DNA from: CAZRAL01 sp964598005
GTDB lineage: Bacteria; Pseudomonadota; Gammaproteobacteria; Burkholderiales; Usitatibacteraceae
Length of the DNA: 29,878 nt
Reading direction: 5' to 3'
NCBI GenBank assembly: GCA_964598005.1
Contig: CAZRAL010000032.1
Coordinates: 1 to 29,878, forward strand
Shown: in pieces, positions 25,209 to 29,878 of the stretch
Layout of the letters: every line of letters starts with the position of its first letter
Numbering within the stretch: the stretch's first letter is position 1
The notes under the pieces: generated by a model
Database searches by the model: none
The model's input: the letters and a program-made list of their open reading frames with translations, nothing else
Told to the model about the DNA's origin: nothing
Program-made: the position numbers and the translations under genes

Positions 25209-27446
25209 TTAGAGTTTGAAACCAGATACCGAAGTTTTTAAATCGTTGGCAACTTCGGCCAGTTCCTGAATCGAGTGAGCAGTCTGCTTGGTACCGGACG
25301 TTGTCTGACGATTGATTTCCAGAATTTCTTGCATATTTTGTGCGACTTGATTGGCCGAGGTGGCCTGCGATTGCGTATCATGGGAAATTTTCTGAATCAA
25401 CGAAGCAAGCGTTTTGGTCACGCTATCGATTTCTGTTAAGGCTTGTCCCGCGGCATCCGAAAGCTTGGCGCCTTCCACCACGCCGGCGGTGGATTTTTCC
25501 ATAGCGGCTACGGCATCCTGAGTATCTGTTTGAATGGTTTTCACGATTGAGCCGATCTGTTTGGTCGCCGCGCCAGAGCGTTCGGCCAGACGTTGCACTT
25601 CTTCAGCAACCACGGAGAAACCGCGACCCGCTTCGCCTGCCGAAGCGGCCTGAATGGCCGCATTCAGCGCCAAAACGTTGGTTTGTTCTGTAATGTCGGA
25701 AATCAATTCCACAATCTCGCCAATCTCCTGCGAATTTTCCCCCAAGCGCTTGATACGTTTCGAGGTTTCCTGAATTTGTTCGCGGATACTGTTCATACCC
25801 GAGATCGAATTTTGCACCGCAAGGCGGCCTTTGTCCGATGCCGTTAATGAGCGCATAGCAACCTGGGCGGATTCTTCAGCACTGGAAGATACTTGCGTCA
25901 GCGTTTCAGCCACGTTCAATACTTCTTGTGTGGTTTCCTGAATTTCTCTCGACTGTTTTTCAGCGGCGTCCAGCAATTCGATCGATACAGCTTGTGCCTG
26001 CTGTGACTTTACCGATACTTGGTTGGAAGCGTTGTTAACGTCTGTCACCAGGCTGCGCAACTCGTCAATCGTGTAGTTCATGGAGTCAGCAATGGCACCG
26101 GTAATGTCTTCCGTAACCTTGGCCCGGATAGTGAGGTCGCCATCAGCAAGATCTCCCATTTCATTTAGCAATCGTAAAATAGCTTCCTGATTACGCTTAT
26201 TTTCCAATTCGGATGTATTGGCACGCTTCTGCGCATCGGCCAAAAATGCAAAAACAATCAAGGCGAGGAAAATAAGCAGCAATGCCCCAAATAGAAAAGC
26301 AAGCCACAATGCAAGATTTTGTTTAGCTTCACTGAAGGCACTTTGCAGCAGATCTACATTGGTCAATAGTTGTTCAGAGCCCTGCACCAACGCACGGCCC
26401 GACTGACGGGCTGAAACGAGTTTCTGCACATTGCCTAGGATAGGGGCAATATTTTTTTCGAATTGGGTGAACTGATCCTGAATTTCCATCAATTTGGTTT
26501 TGGCATCTGCATCGCGCAAAGGAGAGAGTGCAAGCGTTTCCGATCCTGTAGCAAGGGCTTTTAGCAGTTCACGGAAATCATTCGTATCCTTGCCCATCAG
26601 AAAAGGTACCTCGGGGTCAATCGTGTCAGAACCCAAAATCTCCACCGTTCCCCGGCTCAAGCGCTGGGCGAGAAAGCTTAAACGATTAACCTTTAAAATT
26701 TGTTCGGATGAAATACCTGCCTGTTGCATCAGTCCCGTCAATTCCTGAGACAAGATGCCCAATTCCTCGGCAATCGCACGGACTTGTGCAATATTGCGTG
26801 CCAGCTCAATGAGATTGGTTTTGGCCGTTAAAATGGAGGTAACTGCTGTAGAAGCTTCATCGAAAAGCGCAGTGAGTTTGATAAGATGTGTCGTCCGTCC
26901 GTCAGATATACGAGCAGAGGGAACATCGGTATTGAAAGCAATTCCCCCTTTGTTAAGAACATCCAGCAAGCGCTGAAATTCGTCCCGGCTTTCTTGCAGT
27001 TGAGAAAAAGAGCCGGCATCTCCGCGCGCGGCCAGCCCCGCAGTTTTTGCCAGTCGCTGGGTATGAAACTGCAATTGCGAGGTAATGTTGGTATAAGCTG
27101 ATTGATGCGCTGATTGCTGGCGGTCGATAAATACTGCGATGAGCGACAGAACAAGAAAAAGTCCGGCAAAAAGAGTCAAAATTTGCAGTTGTGTTTCAAT
27201 GGGCTTGTCCCCAATGAAAGGAATGGTAAATCGCCCGCGCGCTTTTTTTGTTTTTGGTTTTAATGTTCCCGCAAGCGCAGCTGCCTGGGTAACTGGCCCA
27301 AGTTCGCTGTTTCTTGGCACCTCCGGCTTCTTTTTGCGCAGGCCAAAAAAACTTAAAAACGAGAATTTGCTGACTTTGTCGCGCTGTTCTGTAGCGGCGG
27401 ACGTTTTCACGAGGTTGTTTTTTCCAGCGGGAAGTTTAAGTGCCAT
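25209..27446 (-). CDS. pilJ: PilJ, type IV pilus methyl-accepting chemoreceptor
   Basis: A 745-aa transmembrane receptor. Seen: an unusually long basic cytoplasmic N terminus (about 1-85, rich in Lys); first membrane segment about 88-108 (LQILTLFAGLFLVLSLIAVF); a periplasmic PilJ-type sensor region of helical repeats to about 375; second membrane segment about 379-404 (LWLAFLFGALLLIFLALIVFAFL); HAMP; and a long coiled-coil signalling domain with its hairpin tip EQTNVLALNAAIQAASAGEA (about 587-606). PilJ passes surface or pilin-derived signals to the ChpA kinase through the CheW-like PilI. AAGGA lies 10 nt before the ATG. It is fourth in the pil operon. The operon has no CheR or CheB gene here, so methylation-based adaptation would need enzymes encoded elsewhere or be absent. 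Confidence 0.95.
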   Translation of the reverse strand: MALKLPAGKNNLVKTSAATEQRDKVSKFSFLSFFGLRKKKPEVPRNSELGPVTQAAALAGTLKPKTKKARGRFTIPFIGDKPIETQLQILTLFAGLFLVLSLIAVFIDRQQSAHQSAYTNITSQLQFHTQRLAKTAGLAARGDAGSFSQLQESRDEFQRLLDVLNKGGIAFNTDVPSARISDGRTTHLIKLTALFDEASTAVTSILTAKTNLIELARNIAQVRAIAEELGILSQELTGLMQQAGISSEQILKVNRLSFLAQRLSRGTVEILGSDTIDPEVPFLMGKDTNDFRELLKALATGSETLALSPLRDADAKTKLMEIQDQFTQFEKNIAPILGNVQKLVSARQSGRALVQGSEQLLTNVDLLQSAFSEAKQNLALWLAFLFGALLLIFLALIVFAFLADAQKRANTSELENKRNQEAILRLLNEMGDLADGDLTIRAKVTEDITGAIADSMNYTIDELRSLVTDVNNASNQVSVKSQQAQAVSIELLDAAEKQSREIQETTQEVLNVAETLTQVSSSAEESAQVAMRSLTASDKGRLAVQNSISGMNSIREQIQETSKRIKRLGENSQEIGEIVELISDITEQTNVLALNAAIQAASAGEAGRGFSVVAEEVQRLAERSGAATKQIGSIVKTIQTDTQDAVAAMEKSTAGVVEGAKLSDAAGQALTEIDSVTKTLASLIQKISHDTQSQATSANQVAQNMQEILEINRQTTSGTKQTAHSIQELAEVANDLKTSVSGFKL

Positions 27447-27486
27447 GAGATCTCAATCCTTTTTTTCTTACTGCTAAAGCTATTCC

Positions 27487-28002
27487 CTAAATACCCACTT
27501 CGAGAAAGCGCGGTTCACGCGCCAATATCCCGAGATCGATTTCGTGCCAGCGTATGCCGCTAGCATCTTTATAAATAGCCTTGATCCAGGGGCGATTCTG
27601 ATCATTCCCGGGTTCTTTCTGGATAAACTGTTCCGGGTTGCGTAGTCCCAACATACGGCTTACCAGCAAACCAGCTCCTTCGATCAATTTTTCATGAATC
27701 AGGATAACCCGGCGATCTATTCCAGGGAGAATGGGCGATTGGCCCTGAAACGCGGAAAAATCCGTGATGCTATAAAGTCTTCCACGTACATTCGAAATGC
27801 CCCGAAACCAGCTTTGCGTCATAGGAACCGGAATAAAAGTAAGCAAAGGAATAACTTCTGACACGTCCGCCAGATTGACGAACCAGTTTTCGGCACCAAC
27901 CTGGAATCCTAGCTTGCTGGTAACGGTCTTGGTAGACGAAAGGTCGCGCAGGCGTTGCGCAACGCCTTGCTGAAATTCACGAAGACTGGTTTTACGAGCC
28001 AT
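27487..28002 (-). CDS. pilI: PilI, CheW-like adaptor
   Basis: A 171-aa single-domain CheW-like protein. It starts MARKTSLREFQQGVAQRL, the usual beginning of PilI. The core contains GAENWFVNLADVSEVIPL, SWFRGISNVRGRLYSITDFSAF and ILIHEKLIEGAGLLVSRMLGL, which form the two CheW beta barrels that join the PilJ tip to the P5 domain of ChpA. An upstream ATG at 28059 would add 19 basic residues that overlap the end of pilH; it is rejected because they match nothing in the family. The chosen start lies 16 bp after the pilH stop. The Shine-Dalgarno is weak, so coupling with pilH translation is likely. Confidence 0.93.
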   Translation of the reverse strand: MARKTSLREFQQGVAQRLRDLSSTKTVTSKLGFQVGAENWFVNLADVSEVIPLLTFIPVPMTQSWFRGISNVRGRLYSITDFSAFQGQSPILPGIDRRVILIHEKLIEGAGLLVSRMLGLRNPEQFIQKEPGNDQNRPWIKAIYKDASGIRWHEIDLGILAREPRFLEVGI

Positions 28003-28018
28003 TTCGTGGCGAATCCAA

Positions 28019-28384
28019 TTAACCCAGCGCTTTGATTTTGGAAAGCAGCGTCGCGCCATCCACGGGCTTAAGGATGTAATCTTTGGCCCCTTGCCGGATA
28101 CCCCATATTTTGTCGGTTTCCTGATCTTTAGTGGTGCAAATAAAAATAGGAATGTTTTTAGTCATTTCTTCACGGGCAATGGCACGGGTGGCCTGAAAAC
28201 CATTCAGCCCCGGCATCACCACATCCATCAACACGAGATCAGGTAGTTCCATCTTGGCCATTTCCACGCCTTCCTCGCCGTTGTTGGCAATAACGACGGT
28301 ATAACCGGCTTTTGACAGAAGCCCCTGCATAAAGGCCCGCTCTGTCGGGGAGTCATCCACAATCAGGATTTTTTTAACCGCCAT
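28019..28384 (-). CDS. pilH: PilH, single-domain response regulator
   Basis: A 121-aa CheY-like receiver: acidic pocket D10-D11 in ILIVDDSPTERAF, phospho-acceptor D54 in LVLMDVVMPGLNG, T84/T85 in FICTTKDQE and K106 in YILKPVDG. PilH is the phosphate sink and second output regulator of the Pil-Chp system, affecting pilus retraction and cAMP in Pseudomonas. The start is the ATG at 28384, since GGAG lies 8 nt upstream and MAVKKILIVDD is the family start; the longer frame from 28411 has no ribosome site. It lies 45 bp after pilG. Confidence 0.95.
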   Translation of the reverse strand: MAVKKILIVDDSPTERAFMQGLLSKAGYTVVIANNGEEGVEMAKMELPDLVLMDVVMPGLNGFQATRAIAREEMTKNIPIFICTTKDQETDKIWGIRQGAKDYILKPVDGATLLSKIKALG

Positions 28385-28392
28385 AATAAATG

Positions 28393-28396
28393 CTCC
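28393..28396 (-). promoter_or_regulatory. ribosome binding site deciding the pilH start
   Basis: GGAG read on the minus strand, 8 nt before the ATG at 28384. It rules in favour of the 121-aa form over a 130-aa form starting at 28411. Confidence 0.75.
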
Positions 28397-28429
28397 ATTT
28401 GCCTTAAACAAATATTGAAAACTGGAAAA

Positions 28430-28846
28430 TTATCCTGCCTGGAATTGGGCCGTGCTCGCATCCTGTTTGCCAAGATGCGATTGCACTGTTTTCAACAGAC
28501 TTTCCTTGGAAAAGGGTTTTGTTAGATACTCGTCGGATCCAACCATGCGCCCACGCGCCCTGTCGAACAGGCTATCCTTACTGGATAACATAATAACTGG
28601 GGTCGTCTTGTGCTTACCATTCTTTTTGATCAACGCGCAAGTCTGGTACCCATCGAGGCGTGGCATCATGATATCGACAAAGATAAGGTCCGGCTGATGG
28701 TCAGCGATTTTCGCCAGTGCATCGAATCCGTTTTCCGCGAGGATTACTTGACAGCCTGCCTGCATCAGAAAAATTTCGGCACTTCGACGAATCGTATTGC
28801 TATCGTCGATGACCATAACCCGAGTGCCTGATAGCGTCTTTGACAC
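28430..28846 (-). CDS. pilG: PilG, single-domain response regulator
   Basis: A 138-aa CheY-like receiver: D14-D15 in VMVIDDSNTIRRSAE, phospho-acceptor D58 in LIFVDIMMPRLDGYQTC, S88/S89 in VIMLSSKDSLFDRARGR and K110 in YLTKPFSKE. This closely matches the PilG pattern. PilG receives phosphate from ChpA and promotes pilus extension in Pseudomonas. It begins with GTG (28844-28846), with GGAG 11 nt upstream. It is first in the six-gene operon that ends with fecR. The upstream 203 bp hold the dyads noted separately and then an IS element. Confidence 0.95.
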   Translation of the reverse strand: MSKTLSGTRVMVIDDSNTIRRSAEIFLMQAGCQVILAENGFDALAKIADHQPDLIFVDIMMPRLDGYQTCALIKKNGKHKTTPVIMLSSKDSLFDRARGRMVGSDEYLTKPFSKESLLKTVQSHLGKQDASTAQFQAG

Positions 28847-28900
28847 AGCTTTGCTTTCTCCAGCAGTTCCAGTTCTTATATCCTTACAATGCGTCCATTT

Positions 28901-28917
28901 ATGCTGGTGGACAGCAT
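28901..28917 (-). promoter_or_regulatory. leader hairpin upstream of pilG
   Basis: ATGCTG (28901-28906) and CAGCAT (28912-28917) are exact reverse complements with a 5-nt loop, 55 bp upstream of the pilG GTG. It may form a hairpin in the 5' leader. A TATAAC-like -10 box lies just upstream on the minus strand, so the hairpin would be near the 5' end of the transcript. No function is claimed. Confidence 0.35.
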
Positions 28918-28969
28918 TTCCCCCTTGTTATACCTAACCTGCATTTTTACATAAATCAGTAAGTTACCA

Positions 28970-28999
28970 ATAGCACTGTAATTGTACCGTGAGTGCTAT
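28970..28999. promoter_or_regulatory. 8-bp perfect dyad upstream of the pil operon (candidate operator)
   Basis: ATAGCACT (28970-28977) and AGTGCTAT (28992-28999) are exact reverse complements separated by 14 bp, with half-site centres 22 bp (two helical turns) apart, as expected for a dimeric regulator binding one face of DNA. It lies 124-153 bp upstream of the pilG start, in an AT-rich region suited to a promoter. It has no T-run on either side, which argues against a terminator. Confidence 0.45.
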
Positions 29000-29049
29000 A
29001 TGGTTGTTGATATTAATAGAAAAATTGCGTAATTAATCCATGCTACCTA

Positions 29050-29825
29050 GGCGGTGTCCCTAAAGTGAAAAAGTGATAAAAGAGCACTATAAATGATATG
29101 GGAAAAACTCGGGCCGTGCTTACCTCCAGTGAAAGGACGACCTGGGAAAGACGACCGGAATTTTCTGGAAGGGGTGTACTGGAGAGTAAGGACGGTAGCC
29201 CCGTGGCGAGACTTGCCGCCAGAGTATGGCCCATGGAAAACGATTTATAACCGCTACCGTCGATAGGCGAGACGGGGCTATCTGGATGAAATATTGACAC
29301 TTTTTAAAAAACGGTACGAATCGCGAATGGCACATGATTGATAGCTCGATCTGCCGTGTACATAAATACGCAGCGCGCGCGGGCAAGCCAACGAAGGTTT
29401 GGGGCGTAGTTGCGGTGGTTTTTCGACAAAGATATACGTCAAGGTAGATGCATTAGGGTTACCGTTGGGCTTTGAAGTGACGGCGGGTCAAGCCTCCGAC
29501 ATCGGGCAAGCGCAAACCCTGGTGGGTGAGGAACTGTGTGACTACCTGATTGCAGATCGAGGGTACGACAGTGACGGGTTTCTGGCATGGCTACAGGCAC
29601 GCGGAACGATTCCCGTGATTCCGGGGCGCAAAAGCCGCCGTGAACCCATTGTTTACGACACCCATACATACAAGGAGCGAAATGCGGTAGAGCGTTTATT
29701 TGGCCGTCTCAAAGAAGTCTAATATCGGCGGATCGCTACACATTATGATAAGACCGCCGTTATGTACAAAGCGGCTCTCACATTGGCTGCTATTTTGATC
29801 TGGATTAATCTTTAGGGACACAGCC
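29050..29825 (+). mobile_element. IS5-family (IS427-like) insertion sequence, degenerate
   Basis: A 776-bp element with terminal inverted repeats: left GGCGGTGTCCCTAAAG and right (reverse complement) GGCTGTGTCCCTAAAG, one mismatch in 16. It is flanked by TA on both sides (29048-29049, 29826-29827), consistent with the 2-bp duplications common in the IS427 group. The length is close to that group's usual 800-900 bp. The internal transposase gene is broken, so the element is not autonomous. It lies 200 bp upstream of pilG, pointing away from it. Confidence 0.88.
29093..29815 (+). pseudogene. IS427-like DDE transposase, broken by stops and frameshifts
   Basis: The remnants read in order as the N-terminal IS5-type helix-turn-helix region (FLEGVYWRVRTVAPWRDLPPEYGPW), a short stretch with the first catalytic Asp in another frame (MIDSSICRVHKYAA from 29334), then FSTKIYVKVDALGLPLGF, LIADRGYDSDGF (second Asp) and NAVERLFGRLKE (catalytic Glu), ending in YKAALTLAAILIWINL. 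Lesions: TAG at 29264-29266 where the family has Trp; stops around 29341; a frameshift between 29334 and 29399; and a TAA at 29720-29722 apparently within a 6-bp insertion. IS427 elements may use one programmed frameshift between two reading frames, but the TAG and late TAA are not explained by that. A 107-residue open segment (29402-29719) remains. Confidence 0.88.
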
Positions 29826-29878
29826 TAAGAACGTGTTCATAATCTTCGTAGCAGTAACGCTAAGAAAGCCAATGACAC

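Noticed and set aside
28003..28059. Longer pilI start overlapping pilH
   Set aside because: The extra 19 residues are the pilH end read in another frame and do not match PilI proteins, whereas MARKTSLREFQQ does.
29708..29722. AAAGAAGTCT inside the transposase remnant, identical to the MITE end
   Set aside because: The first six bases belong to the native LKE codons of the transposase. The four-base extension is more simply part of a 6-bp insertion, and there is no other MITE sequence, so a MITE footprint is not supported.
1..29878. CRISPR arrays, tRNA or rRNA genes, toxin-antitoxin or phage modules
   Set aside because: No regularly spaced repeats, cloverleaf, rRNA stretch or such gene was recognised on either strand by eye.

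Overview
The window looks like chromosomal DNA of a betaproteobacterium, possibly of the Nitrosomonadales. The evidence is a PilG-PilH-PilI-PilJ-ChpA chemosensory operon, an alpha-2-macroglobulin/PBP1C pair, Tex, UppP and several small mobile repeats. The placement is inference from gene content and protein style; no rRNA or other taxonomic marker is present. Almost all genes lie on the minus strand. uppP and the remnant transposase at the right edge are on the plus strand.

Layout from left to right. 1-252 is non-coding and rich in inverted repeats. 253-3339 holds a PhyH-type Fe(II)/2-oxoglutarate oxygenase directly downstream of tex. 3421-12069 is an envelope block: yfhM (alpha-2-macroglobulin with an intact CLEQ thioester), then pbpC (peptidoglycan glycosyltransferase/transpeptidase), then a TylF/MycF-type O-methyltransferase that overlaps pbpC by ATGA. 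A CCCCCTTT/AAAGGGGG palindromic repeat sits between yfhM and pbpC. 12217-14006 is phnD-phnE, the binding protein and permease of a phosphonate/phosphite-type ABC importer, with no ATPase gene alongside.

14052-18748 is bracketed by two 137-bp, 97% identical, inverted copies of a MITE-like element, each with its own 3-bp target duplication. Between them are a 1058-aa STAND ATPase regulator with a C-terminal winged helix and BTAD domain, and a divergent uppP. The right-hand MITE supplies the last two bases of the uppP stop codon.

18763-28846 is one long minus-strand operon, pilG-pilH-pilI-pilJ-chpA-fecR, with gaps of 16-45 bp. It encodes the chemosensory system that normally controls type IV pili. 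It lacks pilK (CheR) and chpB (CheB) and ends with a Tat-exported FecR-domain protein carrying a Cys/His motif. About 200 bp upstream of pilG is a decayed IS5-family (IS427-like) element with clear terminal inverted repeats.

No CRISPR array, tRNA, rRNA or complete phage or defence system was seen. The most distinctive observations are the MITE pair and its effect on uppP and phnD, the FecR protein attached to the Pil-Chp operon, and the methyltransferase fused translationally to the yfhM-pbpC pair.
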